Assembly: GCA_013397795.1 (NCBI GenBank)
Contig: VZTJ01001391.1
Span: 1,245,349-1,309,348, forward strand
From: Orthonyx spaldingii
Lineage: Eukaryota; Chordata; Aves; Passeriformes; Orthonychidae
Direction of reading: 5' to 3'
Length of the DNA stretch: 64,000 nucleotides
The notes under the pieces are model-generated. The model was given only the letters and a program-made list of their open reading frames with translations, was not told the DNA's origin and did no database searches. A program made the translations under genes and the position numbers. Positions 26,448-40,050 of the stretch are shown here, piece after piece; position 1 is the first letter of the stretch; each line of letters begins with the position of its first letter.

Positions 26448-29400
26448 CTAATTTCTCCATTCTCAGATTGGCTATCTCAGAGCTTCAATTAAATTTGAAA
26501 GCATCATCTTGTTCCTTCATACCCAATCAATGCTCAAAAATAAATCTATCAATCTATATTTAATTTTGGGGTCTTTTTCCAAATGCCATAATTAGATTTG
26601 TACTCCCAAATGATTTCTGCTGCTACTGCATTCTATTTGAATATTACTAGTCCTTGCAAGGACTAAGAGTAAAAATTAGTATTTTGCATAACGAAAACAT
26701 TCTCAGTAGTAAGGCCCAGGATTTCATTACCTACAAAATTAAAAATAATATAAAGAAACATTTCAGGATAAGTTAGAATTCTTTGAATCTGTTGATTTCC
26801 TAGGCATACAGCAAAAATACAGCAATCAAGGAATAATACATTCCAGACAGTGCATATTGGTATGATTACTGCATGCCTCAGGTACTACTACAAAACTTAC
26901 AGTCAGTCTTGAACTTGAACCACCCAAGAAGAAGAATTACTCCATCAGCATTGCCTGGAAAGTCAGCATGCTAATGTAGAGAAATTAAAGTATACCTGTA
27001 GTATGCATTCAGTTCTAAGCGGCTTAGGAAACATTAATTTATTTTTTTTTCATGAAAGAAAGTCATAAAACACACATTTTCATAAAACTAAACATTGGTA
27101 AGGCACAGTGGTTTCAAATTACCTGTTTAAAGAAATAAAGAATCAGGAAAACATTGAATGTTCAGGATGGGACTTCTAATGTGAGAGATCACTCTAATGT
27201 ACCCCAACTGTGAGCTAGTTGCAATCTCCAACTGAACAAGTCTGAGTTATACTCAGTTCAGGAAAGGAGAGCTTTCTCAGAAGTGTACCTGAACTCCTGC
27301 TTAGTCTTGAGTAGAAAAACAGGCCTCCATTCATTTCAAGAATAAAATTTAAAGCTCTGTTCCCGACAGGATTTCAAATGGCAATGAACATTTGTTTGTG
27401 GTATTAGTCCATACGTGCCTTCAGAGCCTTTACTCTCAGTGCTTTGACTTTTAGATTAGATGAGAAAGGAATGCTGATAGGATAGAAAGAAGGAAAGACA
27501 CAACAAAGCTTAGAAAACTGCTATTGACCTCCAGGATCATCTTCTGCTTCTTCCAGATTGCTCTGAGCACTTCCAACTGCTCTCATCTGATCTTAGTTCT
27601 CAACACCTGTAGGGAGCAGAACACAAAGAGACTTCATATGCAAGTAGAGGAGCAAATATGAAAGTAAAGATGTCATTTTTCTCAGAGTCACAATAACTCT
27701 TGACAGCATTTGGTACAACTATATTGCACCAGAAGTAGTGCAACAAATGCAACAGCAAAAATATCAGGTACTTCTCATTCACCAGAACCTGTCAATTTAA
27801 TAAAATATGAAAAAAATGGCAATACCCCCTGTAAGTCTGTGTTTTCATTGTGGGTTAATGAAAGTTGAATAATGGGTTTGCTGAATTAAACTCAACCATC
27901 AAGTGCCAAAGGCTATCCTGGCCTGGTCAGGATTATCAGCATGACTTGGGTAGAAACCTAAGTTTGACAACCATCTTGGTTAATAAGAGAATTAAAAGAA
28001 GTTTTCTCAGGGGTAAAGTAAGCCTTTTGTGCAATAGATACATATTTTAAATGAAACAAACAATGATCCCTTACACAGGATTATAGTGGTGTGAGTGTAA
28101 AAAAAAGGCTGTCACACATTGGTGCTTCTAGGATTTTAGGAAACTGCTATCTCCAGCACACAGTCACCTAGTCAGTATGCATGTAGGTACATACTGTAAA
28201 CATGCCAACAATTAATTAAGAAATTGACTGAGAAAATCCCTCATCTGTTGTTTCTTTCTTCTTCACTGTTGTTTCCTTACATGCTGCAAGATTATAAAGT
28301 CTTTTGCTGTAAGGAATTTAATTAAAATGCTGGTTTGAAATCATTTAGCTGCACTATCATCATCCTGCAATTATTCTTTTTAATCTGTACTACGTTAACT
28401 AACCACAGATGTTTCCCTTGGCTCATCAATGATTCTTTCTGAACTTATGTTCCTCTTCAGAGGAGCTGAACCCTTCCTGGAAGGCAGTGTAGAATTTTCA
28501 TTTGTCCTGTTTCTCTCCAAGAAAGTGTAGCTGTTGATAAATATCAGAGAACTTGACTGCTTTCGAACACCACATGTTCCTGCTCTTTGCTCTGAAATTA
28601 TATGTTTTTCTAAACCAAAACTTGGTTTCATTGAGGATAACTTCAAAAACATGATCTAAGCTGACAAATATTGCATGGCAAAGATAAGCATTTTATAGCT
28701 TCTCGTGGCATCTTTCAGGTCGGGATCTCAGACCTTAGAACATTTACGCTTACTTAAACTTTACCCTTCTGTGAGGGAACAAACATCTTAAAGATGAGTA
28801 AGTGAAGACACAAAACATTTACTGTCCATGGAATATGTGCAGCTTGAAAGGAAAGCCAGTGAGATTGTGACAATTTGGGGGAAATTATCTCTTTTTAAAT
28901 GTGTAATCCTGACCTTGCAAAATTTAGCAAGACTATTTCATTCCTAACATGATACTTTCTTTTAATCACACACCAGTTTCAACTCATAAATAGTTAATGC
29001 CCAGCTTGAGAAAAGGATTTCTTAAAAGGCATTCTTAAAAGAAATGCACCACTTGCAGTGTCACTTGTTTGCCTCATTCTTTGGTTAATCAGAGGAAGAC
29101 AAAGGATTATTCATACAAAAAAGGAAAAAATGGAAGAAAAAAGGTTGAAGAATTCTTTGCAGTCACCCACATCAATACCAAACTGGCTTTTTCCCATGTC
29201 ACCTTAGACTTTTGATACATTGATATGTTGCTTATAAATTTACATATCCCCACAAAAGGTACAGAAAGTACAAGTGAAGTAATTTTCAATTTAACAGCAA
29301 GACCTGATCATTAATGAGCTTTACCCTCATGTGCAGTCAAGTCCATCATTAACAATCTCCAAGGAAATAGAAGTACTCAGTTTATTGCCAGCTGTTGGTG

Positions 29401-32330
29401 TTACTTGCTATCAAGTTGATTAATGAGACTCTAGTGCAAAAGAATTCACCCCAGTATTGCAAAAGAACAAGAATTATATCTTTCTTTTCCTTTAAATAAG
29501 ATATAAAGCAATGAGAAAAAGAAAACAAAATATCTATATCATCCATTTGAGAAAGGGAGAAAATGCTGAAGTGTAAACTAACATTATTCTCACATACCAC
29601 AGCAGAAATAATTACCACAGCACTATGATTATTTTTTCCGATACCAGAATACAGTGAGAGCACATCTCGGCGATTACCGATAGGGTATACGTTCTTAAAG
29701 TCCTACTTAAAATTCAAATGTCATTCCATTCATAAACACTGGCAGCAAATGGGATAAAGGCAATACATGCTGATAAAACTGTCACACCACATTAGTGTAT
29801 CTTCCAAAGGTTGGAGGGAGTTGCACTTTTACAATAAAGTGTATCTTGGCTTTTGTTAGTTTTTTGTTAGTTATAATGTTAATATTCAGGCATGGAGAAA
29901 TACAATTCAGTGAAATTATTATAGGTTGCATTAACTTGTTCAAGCTGTCATGGGAAAATAAAACATATTTGGGTTTGTTTGCAAGGACTTAAGGTATCAC
30001 CCACAAAATAAAGAAGGAACCATTTCCTTATAAACAACATAGGACTCGATTGCTTCAGCTGGCAGGTGCAGGTGGGATTAGAGAGAATTTAGTCAAACTA
30101 GTGTAAAGAGCTGTCAGATCTTTACTGTAAACAGAACTTGTAGCTACTGTCTGAACACCTGATTAATCAGCTAGTTAAATGATTCTATAGTTTGAAAAGA
30201 GCTCTTAGAAAATCCTGTCCTGAAGGAAAGAGTAAAATGAGGTGATGCCTTGACACTAGATAAAAGAACGTGAGTGAATTCAACTGGCCATATCAATTCA
30301 GTTTTCCTAGTGGAAATCTAGGCTACCTTCACTGAGTTTTGGAAAGTTCTCACACAGCCAAGAGCTGCAGGCTGCCTACCTGTGACTTAGGAGGCATGTC
30401 ATAAGAAGGAAAGCAGCCCATTATTTTTACCGGTCACTGACACCATAAACCACTAGGTTTCAACTCTGCCATTCAACTCATAGCAGAGACTAGTTTAAAA
30501 TTGCACTTTAGTAATAGAAACAAATGATAAATAATGAGACTTTTTTCTCTATTGCCAATACTAATGTGGGTTTTGTCTTTATCTACAAGTGATGACCTCA
30601 TGATAGGGGTTCATTAGAGAACCCATTTTCAGCTTTCTCTAATACAAATGCTTCTTAGAAGAATGGTCCTAAAAGCTTCTGTCTCTTCAGGGTCTCTCAA
30701 GGTGTATCTCTTTATGTACCATGTCCCAGGTTTTTACTGTTCCTGAAAAAGGAATTTGCAGTTCTGTGATTAGTAGCCCTACATTGCATTCATACGTATA
30801 TATATAAAGGCCTACCTACAAGCAGGACTCACTTGATACAAAACTTGCAGCTCTGTCTTTTGGCTGGATACCTGCTTAGAGCCTGGAGGCCCTCAAAAGC
30901 CTCCAGAAACACTTGTTTGAAGTAATTTTTATTATATGAAGTTGTTGTCAACAGATGTTGAAGTAATTTTTCTCTGCTTTTTCCCTGCTTTTTCCCTAGT
31001 AAGTGGGCCTTAAAGTCATCAAGTGGAAGATTCAAAACAAACAAAAAGAGAGTTTATACACAAAATGTGTAAGTTGCAAGACTCCTTGACACAGGATACT
31101 GACAGCCAGAAGTGTACATAGATATAAGAAGACACTGGCATGTACATTGACAAGAAATTCACGAGGGGTATTAATCACACAGAAACCATTTCTGCCTCAG
31201 GAAGTCCCTGTGCCACAAGCCATTGCCAGCTGGGACTTTTCTCAGAGCCATTTTCATTGTATCACTCCTCTAATCTTATCTTGTTTTCCTAGATGTTTGC
31301 TTGAGACCGTTGTTCAACACAAGAGAGTGACCTAATACAGCCTCAGTTCTCTGATGTCCATTGGCTTGTTTTCATATACAAAGCATAAATTGGGCTTTAA
31401 AACAACAAATGCTGGAACACATGCTTATGTCATGGCCTGGTTCTCCTCTCTTCCCAAGAATTATCTGTTCTGTAGATCAAGTGAGATACCTTCTAAGTCC
31501 AGACTCTTTTCAATTTCTGGACTTTCTTTCCTTAGAAGGAGCTAAGAGAGAGGTCAAGCCCTCTTCTCTCTTTAACTGTAACTGTCTTTAAATGTTTACC
31601 AAGATATGGCTTATCTCTGGCAATTTTTTTCTTCATTTGCTTTTCTTACAGCCCAGTGTTGAACTAAACAAACAGCCCAACAGTCATCCCAACGGTCATG
31701 TCAACACAGTGTATTCATTAACTATTTTTGCAGCTCCTCATCCATCACTGTGGATGTTAGAGCTTGACCTGGACATGGAAGACACTGTCTTTGAGGACAA
31801 GCATCTGTGTGGTTTCACGCTCATTCAGCTGAGTGGGTTTGAAGTGATGATAAGCACAGCTGAGTTTATTTAAATGTGGAAGATTATAATCTAAAACACA
31901 GTTCAAATACACAGATTCGGGTCTTCATCTTTAAGAAGTGCAATTAACTACTGAAAATAGGGTAGCAAAGGAAGTAAGGGACTCTCTGTTTCCTGGGAAC
32001 TTTATGCCTAGTTAGATGGGAATGGTTTAGTCAAACATGTGAAATACAAATGTGACTTGCATCACAGGAGGAAAGGGATGAAGGGGATAAGAACACTGAT
32101 GCGTTATGCTATACTACAGGTGACATTAAAATGATCCATTCTGGCCTAGATAAGATATCGCAATTTCAAAATCATGTTCTAGTGGAGCAATCATCTCTCT
32201 AGTGATTCCATCCCATGATGACTTGGATTCATAGACTTTGTTAAATCTTCCATCAGATTACATGAATTGCTAAAACCAAATATGAAATAAGAGAGAAGGT
32301 AGGATAGTCTTTCCATTTTGCCTTTACTTA
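24176..32330. other. Intergenic, 8 kb without gene or large mobile element
   Basis: AT-rich. Contains the (TAA)n microsatellite and nothing else recognised. Frames are short and overlapping. Confidence 0.65.
26394..26446 (+). repeat. (TAA)n microsatellite
   Basis: About 17 units of ATA/TAA with one G interruption. Likely length-polymorphic. Confidence 0.97.
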
Positions 32331-32512
32331 CCTCTTTCATAGTTCTTTTTATCTCATGTTAAATCACTGACCTTTAAATAATCCTTTAAATAAATAATAA
32401 AAATAATCCTTTAAATAAATAATACTTTAAAAAGTAGNGCCTCTTTCATAGTTCTTTTTATCGCATGTTAAATCACTGACGTGACAATAAATAATCCTTT
32501 AAAAAGTAGTGT
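32331..32512 (+). repeat. Imperfect 109-bp tandem duplication containing an ambiguous base
   Basis: CCTCTTTCATAGTTCTTTTT begins at 32331 and again at 32440. Both copies end in CTTTAAAAAGTAG. The first carries an extra AT-rich stretch, itself a repeat of AATAATCCTTTAAATAAAT. An n stands at 32438 at the junction, which may mark an assembly problem. Confidence 0.85.
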
Positions 32513-33929
32513 CTGGTCTACCTTTTACACATGGCTCCAAAGAGTTTTTTTTTTGAGCTGCCACAACCGTGTTTTAAAATATTTTCTAGTGATATGGCAT
32601 TTACTTGCCCTACAGTTCTTCACTCAAACACTGCAGTGTTTATGAATTTTCAAGCAGTAACCATACTCGGTATTAGAAACAATACATGTTATTATAGATG
32701 TATTTTTACCAATAAAATCCCCCATCACTACCTGTCAAGTTCAATAAAATAACTGCAATTCTGGAGATAATTCCTCACAGAACGATGTGGAGTTTCTAAC
32801 TGTATTTTCCTTGCACTGTGGATTTGTGTGTATGATGAAACACAATGAAAAGGCACATTTTCTTAATTTTACTGTAAGTGGAAACAGTACTTGCACCTGC
32901 AACACTGTTCAATACTTGCTCTTTAAACTTTCACATGAGGAGGGAGATCATCCTTCCTCAGTGAAGGGAGTGCTCCAGGTATAACCCAACTCCAACGAAC
33001 TCTGCACTGGCTTGGGCGGGAGCAGGGACACAGCTCCATATCCCAGTGTCTGGTGTCTTCCAGGCACCCAGGACTGGACCGAGGAAGAAGCAAGTCATGT
33101 GCCAACTAGCCGAAAAATTTGATAACAAAGAGTTAAAAATCACAGGGAGTAAAAAACTGAAAATGGCACCATGTACATAATAAATAGGGCATAACAGAAA
33201 TAGAGGCATAAGTTGGGTTTTAATAGCAGGTTATGAGATCTAATTATATGTCACTAAAATGAAATATTATTTTTGCTTTCGAAGAGAAGGATTATATGTA
33301 CGATTACAGTTCTATAAACTAAAAAGAAAATAAAATTTACACACTTATCAATGCACAGTATCCAAAGAAATTCAAACCCAAAGATTATTTTCTTACTTTC
33401 TACTGGTAAATATATTGTATTTTTTCTAAAACTGTGAAATAACAAATATTTCACGATGTCCATAGTGGAAAATACTTAATGAGAATAAGTCCCTGAAGTG
33501 CAATCTAATTCAACAGCAGATATTCCAAAACAATCAAATATTGAAAAATATATTTATACCTACTCTATAATGATGTACAGATATTAAATGTGCTTTACTT
33601 CTATACTTTATTAAATCTTAAATATTCATAGATGAAGCCATGCTGTGCAGATTTCTCATTATGAAAATACCTTTTGGGGAAACACATTTTTCCTTTGTAC
33701 AGCCAAGAGGGAACGGCTTGGGACAGCAAAAGAATTGGAGAAGCACTAATTAGCTATTCATCCATACTCAACAGTGATAACCGTTTTCTGATAACAAGCT
33801 CCTTGCCAGACATGTCTCTTCTTGTGAGTCTGACCTGTGCTTTTGAACCCATTGCACTAAATTCAATCCTGAGCAAAGCTCACAGCTCATGCATCGACAT
33901 GTTGGGGTTTGATTTTCTTGCTCTAAAGG

Positions 33930-34720
33930 CAGCATTTCTGATCCATTGGCCCAAACAGTGCTCTCCATCGAAGGCAGAAACTCAGTCTGATGTGTTGTGG
34001 CCAGTTCCCAGTCAGCACCCATGACACCAGGTCAGTGGAGACTGGGACAGGGTGATCCTCAGCTGGTATGTCCCTGCAGCTGCTGCGCTGCTGGCTGCAG
34101 GGATTAAGCACACGAGTCACCAGGCACAGAGTCTGCAAGGCTGTGGGAACAGAAAGCCCCTGGCCAGAAACACATCTATAGCCTTCTCCTGTAGAGCTCT
34201 GCTGTGCTGATGACTCAGGAGTGTCCCTGCTCCAGCATTGGTGGCCTGCTGCTGCAGTCCCTTGGGGGTGTATGTATGCTCCTCTGCAGCAGCACTCCAT
34301 TCTGATTCCCAAATACACCTTCTGAGGGGCCTGGGGGCTCCTCCAACTTCTCAAAGTTCTGGTACACACCGGGGTGTTCATGCCAGTTTCAGAACAATCT
34401 CTGGCTGGCAGAGGGCTGTTCATGGCCCCCACAGCCTCCTGCTGCCCACACCCTGCCACTCATGGCCAGCGAAACATCTGTCAAACGGCCAAATTGAAGA
34501 GCAAAAGAAAAATGACACTTTCTTAATGGCAGGATCAAGCAAAGGGACATAGTTGTCCCATGATCACCCAGCTGAGGGCCATGGTTTTCCCATGGTCACC
34601 CAGCTCCTGCTGTGTTTTTGGAGGGACTCTCCATAGCCTGTGCTTCAAGACTCCTCAGCAGTTCAGGCTTATTCAGTGGTCACAGCTGATGCCCCGTCGC
34701 CTCAGGAGGGGTTGCTGAGA
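33930..34720. other. GC-rich patch of unknown nature
   Basis: About 800 bp of visibly higher GC than its AT-rich flanks, with CTG/CAG-rich words and two imperfect copies of CCCATGGTCACCCAGCT. The longest frame (minus, 178 codons) begins at GTG and resembles no protein I know. It could be an old LTR, a decayed insertion or a local regulatory element; nothing decides between them. Confidence 0.4.
34557..34605 (+). repeat. Short direct repeat (17 bp, 32-bp period)
   Basis: CCCATGATCACCCAGCT at 34557 and CCCATGGTCACCCAGCT at 34589, one mismatch, at the right end of the GC-rich patch. Confidence 0.85.
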
Positions 34721-37640
34721 AGAAGTATTAATGTTTTTTAATAATCTGGAAACCTAATAATTAATTACATTGTAATAGAATTTATTACTAAACTAGGATT
34801 GAAACTATTTTGTCGTGGCTGGTGTACAATACTCTGAAACCGCCAATGTCACTGACACATGATGTCATCTTCTTGGCGAGAGGGAAGCTTTTGAAAGTAG
34901 ACTCTGAAGTGACAATTTTTATTTTAATAATTCATCACAGTTTTCTTCATGGTCAAGAATGCCTTTGTGAATGATCACATTGTGGGGATAATTAGAACAA
35001 TATGAAATAAGTGGGATGAGTAAATGTGCTTTTCTAAAAAAATCAGAATTGAACAAGGAGTACTCTTTGGTGACTGGGTTTCTACATAGAGCAAGGGTGT
35101 TTATAGCAGTACAGATGGCTTGTGATTCAGCCTTAATTTAAGTTTCTGGCTGGATTATACTCTGTATCAACAGAAATTATAATTTTAATACCAGTCCTGT
35201 ATTTAATTCCAAAACTGTTGGAGTTGTGTGTTTGTTTACATATTTTGATCCAAGATAAAATCTCAATGACAGTAAATAAACAGTGTCATGAAATCACTAT
35301 TTATTTATCATTGCTAAGAGAATTCATTTGTGTTGAACTGTTTTTCTAAAAGGGTTTTTAAGGGCTTTGTGGTTGGTTTTCTTTTCTGTTGGTTTCTCTT
35401 TTTTTCGTGCAAGTATTTTAACTTTATTACCATGTTACTGAAAATGCTGGCTTTGCACTGAATACTGCTCTCACTTGTGTTCTGCTGTGTAACAGACCTT
35501 TAGTTAGTAAACACACTTTGAAAGTAAGGGTTCCAAGTACCGATATTTGCTTACAATCTCACCTTTGGGGAAAATATTTATTGGGCTAGGGCATTCTGTG
35601 GAAATTTTCTTTTCTCCTTCTGTAAAATAATCAGTTTAATAGTTTTGCTCTACTCTTTTGTTCAGCTATTTTTATAGGGCATTATTGCATACAGATACAA
35701 TATGGGAATATATACCAGGAAGAAGGAAAACCTGCTTCAACTGTAACAACATTAGTGGCACCCAAGGACAATTTGGTATGACTGAGCTATGAAAATTGGA
35801 AATAAGCCTAGGTTCAAAATTTTAACTATCAGAAAACCAAGGTTATGTTCTATTTTTGCAATGGATGATGGGGGGCAAAAAGCCAAACTTATTTTAAGAC
35901 ATAAACTAACAGAAAATTTTGACAAACAGAAGAGTTGTCTTGGAGGAGGAGGAAATATGATTTTATGTTATAAATGAAATGGGCTTCTTCCATGGTAGCA
36001 GTTTTCAAACCAACCTGTGAAAAGAGCCAGGACATTTCTGAGTATGAACTAGGGCGCTATGTTTTCAAACCCTTACATCTTTGATCTCCACACCCAAATG
36101 AGGACTTGGGTGTGGCCTTGAAATGGACTTTTACAAATCCTTATGAAACGGAGGGTGGAAGACAGAAGTTTTACAGACACAAAGATGGGAATTTAAGGAA
36201 GCACATTTCAGTATTTTCATAGTCTATGCTATATTTTCCCTGGATATGAATGTAGGAAAAAGAGGAGTTCAAAAGAGCTGAAAATGTCTTAAATGGTCTG
36301 TGCTAGTTCACAGGATGTTAACTATTGCAATGAGGAAGAAGAAAAAAATATATCAAGATCACTCCCAGCAGATTAAAAGCTCTCTAGTATCTTCAAAACA
36401 CAAGGAGGCATCCAAATAAGGCCAAATTGCAACCAGTATTAACTAATAGCTTAAGGATTTAGGCCCAATTCAGGGAATAAAATCTCTTGTTCTTGTTAAT
36501 TATGTCAAAGGTTATCAAAAGATAGTTTTAGCTGAAATTTTAAAGCAGAGGCTATTCGTTCATCATTCTGTGTTGTGCTGCTTCTGTTAAAGGTCTGGAA
36601 GAAACATTTTTGGGAACCATACCTTCTCTTCCTCTGTATATACCACATCACTCAGACTCCAGAGATTAAAGGAAAAATACTTTATCATATATAAAAACTC
36701 CCTGTTTTAAACATGGCCATTAAGGTTCATACTCAAACAGGGATACTACCTGATTGAAAAATCATCTAGTGTTTTCTTAAAGCTACTTAGGCAAACAGTG
36801 TGGAGTCACTGCCACTTGAGAAAATTATGCAAATGTCTTACCCAAACACTGTTGACCATAAGCCATGTACTTGTACTGAGCCCCTTTCGATGAAGCACAG
36901 TGACTACACTTCATCAGCAAAAATTCAAGTGTAAGCAAGCAAACTCTGTAAACATCTGGCATGTCTGGGCTAGAAAGGAAAATTCCACCACCTGCACTCA
37001 TCTGAAATTTAGCTTTCTCCCATGTAGCACAAACTAAAATAACAAATAATATATGTAGGAACTTACTGGCCTTTTCTCCAGCTTGAGAAAGGAGTGAATT
37101 TATGTTCCCAAACAGCTAACTAGCTTTTCTGGTACTTGGGGTTTTATTTATCTATCCTGTGTTCAATATTTCTTTGCAAGTGCAGGAGGGAAAAGTTTTA
37201 AAGTACAAACTAGAGATCCATTTTCACTTCAGTTGAGCTTTCCACCAGGTGATGTTCTGGAACAATAGCAGAATGATTGAAATACTATTGCTGAGTATTT
37301 TAAAATACTTCCTAATCAGACTACTTGAATGAGTTGAGTAAGATCCGTGAATAAAAAAATTTACAATTGCTACCCAGTGAATTACCTGGCAAAATTTTAA
37401 TCTTATGTTAATCTGAATATGAGAGTCAAAAGATAAACCACAGAAAATATTATTGCAACTATAAAAGAAATAAAAATTTCCACAAATTTGTGTAAAGTGA
37501 AACATCTGCTTTTGGGTAAATCACCAATCTACTGATCTCTGTCATACTGTGCTCTCTCAGATATGCCCATATAAGCAATTGGTTTAAGAAATTTTACATT
37601 TGAAAAGGACCTGATTCTACACCTTACCTGTCTACATGGA

Positions 37641-37663
37641 CCACATTATATATAATAATGTGG
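37641..37663. repeat. Perfect 9-bp inverted repeat (hairpin)
   Basis: CCACATTAT, five bases ATATA, then ATAATGTGG. Confidence 0.9.
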
Positions 37664-37812
37664 ATATCAACCGTGGACCTGATCCAGAGGTCCTAACTGC
37701 CCACAGTCTTACTGAGTCAGGTGGGAGTTGTAAGTTCTCACACGTTTTGAGAAGTAAACTGATGAGTTCTGACAGGCAGTCTCAAATAGATCATTGTACT
37801 ACAGATGAAGTA

Positions 37813-37852
37813 TTCATGACATTAAATGTAACTCTGTCATTTAATGTCTGAA
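37813..37852. repeat. Perfect 11-bp inverted repeat (hairpin)
   Basis: GACATTAAATG (37818-37828) and CATTTAATGTC (37838-37848) are exact reverse complements around a 9-base loop. With one bulged T the stem gains four more pairs (TTCA/TGAA). Confidence 0.9.
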
Positions 37853-38069
37853 AAAGGGACATTTTCTTTCGCAATTTACCACACAAAACTTGCAGTTGTA
37901 TTTATAAGTGGTGGAATTGGTGCACGAAGTGTTGAGTAAGTTCAAAATATGCATATGTTTTCCTCATGGCAAGCTAGTCAATACCAAAAGTATTTGTCAT
38001 ATCAATTACGGCTAATGCCAACAGCTACTATTACCAAGAACCATGCTTCAGAGCATAAAAAGCTTGATA

Positions 38070-38707
38070 AAGTCCTTGCCTTCTTGAGCTCAGCAAGCAA
38101 GGTGGCCAAGAAGGCCAGTGGCATCCTGGCCTGTATCAAAAATAGTGATGCCAGCAGGACCAGGGCAGCGATCATCCCCCTGTACTTGGCACTGGTGAGA
38201 CCACACCTTAAATACTGTGTGCAGTTTGGGGTCTCTCACTACAAGAAAGGCATTGAGGTGCTGGAGCATGCCCAGAGAAGGGCAATGAAGCTGGTGGAGG
38301 GTTTGGAGCACAAGTCTAAGGAGAAGCAGTTGTGGTTGTTTAGCCTGGAGAAAAGGAGTTTCAGTGATGACCTACAACTCCCTGAAAGCAGGTTGTAGCA
38401 AAGCAAGGTGGGGGTCAGTCTCTTCTCCCAAGTCACAAGTGACAGGGCAGGAGAAAATGGCCTCAAGTTGCACCAGGGGAGGTTCAGATTGGCCATTTGG
38501 AAAAACTTTTTCATGGAGGGAGTGGTCAAGCACTGGAACAGACTGCCCAAGGAAGCAGTTGAGTCACCATCCCTGGGAGTATTTAAAGACATGTAGATGT
38601 GGCACTCAGGGACATAGTCTAGTAATGGACTTGCCAGTGCTGGTTTAACAGTTGGACTCGATGATCTTAAAGGTCTTTTCCAACCTAAATGATTCTATGA
38701 TTCTAAG
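38070..38707 (+). mobile_element. CR1 LINE 3' fragment
   Basis: It holds the C-terminal ORF2 region (GTGGCCAAGAAGGCCAGTGG, then CACTGGTGAGACCACACCTT), the GGAGCATGCCCAGAGAAGGG block, and a 3' UTR ending GGACTCGATGATCTTAAAGG and ATTCTATGATTCTAAG. It differs from the copies at 53 and 57.8 kb in the 3' UTR, so it is another CR1 subfamily. The 149-codon frame over its left part mixes flank and CR1 and is not a gene. Confidence 0.94.
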
Positions 38708-39990
38708 ATGAAGCGTTACACAAAGTGCCCACAGCCAGCAGGAGCCTGGGGAACTGCAGGTTATACAGCAAACAGCCCAGATTAGAACCAGTCCTGTACA
38801 AACAAACATGAGCTGAAGGACTGCAGTGTAGGGAAACAAAACTACTTTTGAGGCAAGGTCGTGTGGTGAGATTAATTATAATACATGCAAAAACATAAAA
38901 TTTGGTAATACCTAATAAATTGTTAAAGGAGGCAAGCAGGGAAATTACTGCTATCTTGAATTAGTGTTTTCAGCTGTGACTGAAGTACAGAATTTCTTGT
39001 TAAACAGAGTCATTATTGAATGAGTCAATGAACCATGTAATAATAATGCTTATCTTCTCACATATTTCATGGCCAGCAGAGGTGTTCAAACAAACTCTCA
39101 TGTACAGTAAGAAAGTCTCTACTCCTTCATCAACAGACAACATCTTGTGATTGCATTTCCCTCTCCACAGCAATGCACAGATCACAATGTAGCACTTCAT
39201 CAGATGTGGATTTCATTTTTATTAAAAATCCAACAAAGTAACAAAACCAAACAAACCATAACCCTTAGGGTATCAGCCTGTTAATATAACTTCAGGTCCT
39301 CTTTCTGAGTCTCCATTACTATCTTCCCTGTCCCTTTTCTCTCCCATAACATCATGGTGCTGAAACATGCCAGTGTGAAGTATGAGGCTAAAGACCGCAT
39401 GTCAGAACTAATTCTTGCTGAGAGCAAGGTATGATTATGCTTTTCTTCACAAATACATCTTCAATTCATTTTCTATATAAATATAAGTATAAATACAAAC
39501 ATTTTCCTGATTCCAGAACTCCATATGTAAGTTTTCTCCAATACATTACCCCTGGACTGACAACTGGTACAGTCACTGCTAATGTGTAAACACCAAGGTA
39601 TTCTGCCATTCCAAGTTAGAGATGCTAGGAACACATTAGGCATCAATCTGTGCAACCAGCTTGAGGGACTTCTGACTTCAAGCACACCTACTTCTTGTGT
39701 TGGGTTTGAAGCGTGGCTTGCTTCTCCTCCCACTTATCATAGAAGGCTGTTGGGTTGCAATGAGCTTCTTTCAGTTGCTGCTGGACTTCCATTTCTGTGG
39801 GCTGCTATGGGTGTAGAACTGCAGTCTCAGCCAATGTTGCCAATGTTATTGTTCTTCCAGCCACTTTGGGAATATTTCCATCTCTTACTTTGCACAAAAA
39901 AGACACTGTTAATTTCTTATAACACACAAGAGGCAGAACTCTTATCCAGTATGATTTACATAAGAAAATTAACAAAGTACAGTTATTTTT

Positions 39991-40050
39991 TGTATATTAT
40001 ATATATATATATTTATATACAGGTGTATATATATACACACACACACACAT
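39991..40050 (+). repeat. (TA)n-(CA)n compound microsatellite
   Basis: A TA run, a short spacer, a second TATATATA and then eight CA units. Confidence 0.95.

Larger units (their letters stand above)
32513..38069. other. Intergenic, no gene seen
   Basis: AT-rich except the GC-rich patch at 33930-34720. Two perfect short hairpins lie near its right end. No conserved frame is seen. Confidence 0.65.

Noticed and set aside
33923..34459. 178-codon frame on the minus strand in the GC-rich patch
   Set aside because: It begins at GTG, overlaps frames on the other strand, has no recognisable domain or splice signals, and is expected from the GC-rich composition.
37949..38398. 149-codon plus-strand frame
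   Set aside because: Its second half is CR1 ORF2 end and its first half is unrelated flank, so it is a chance fusion.
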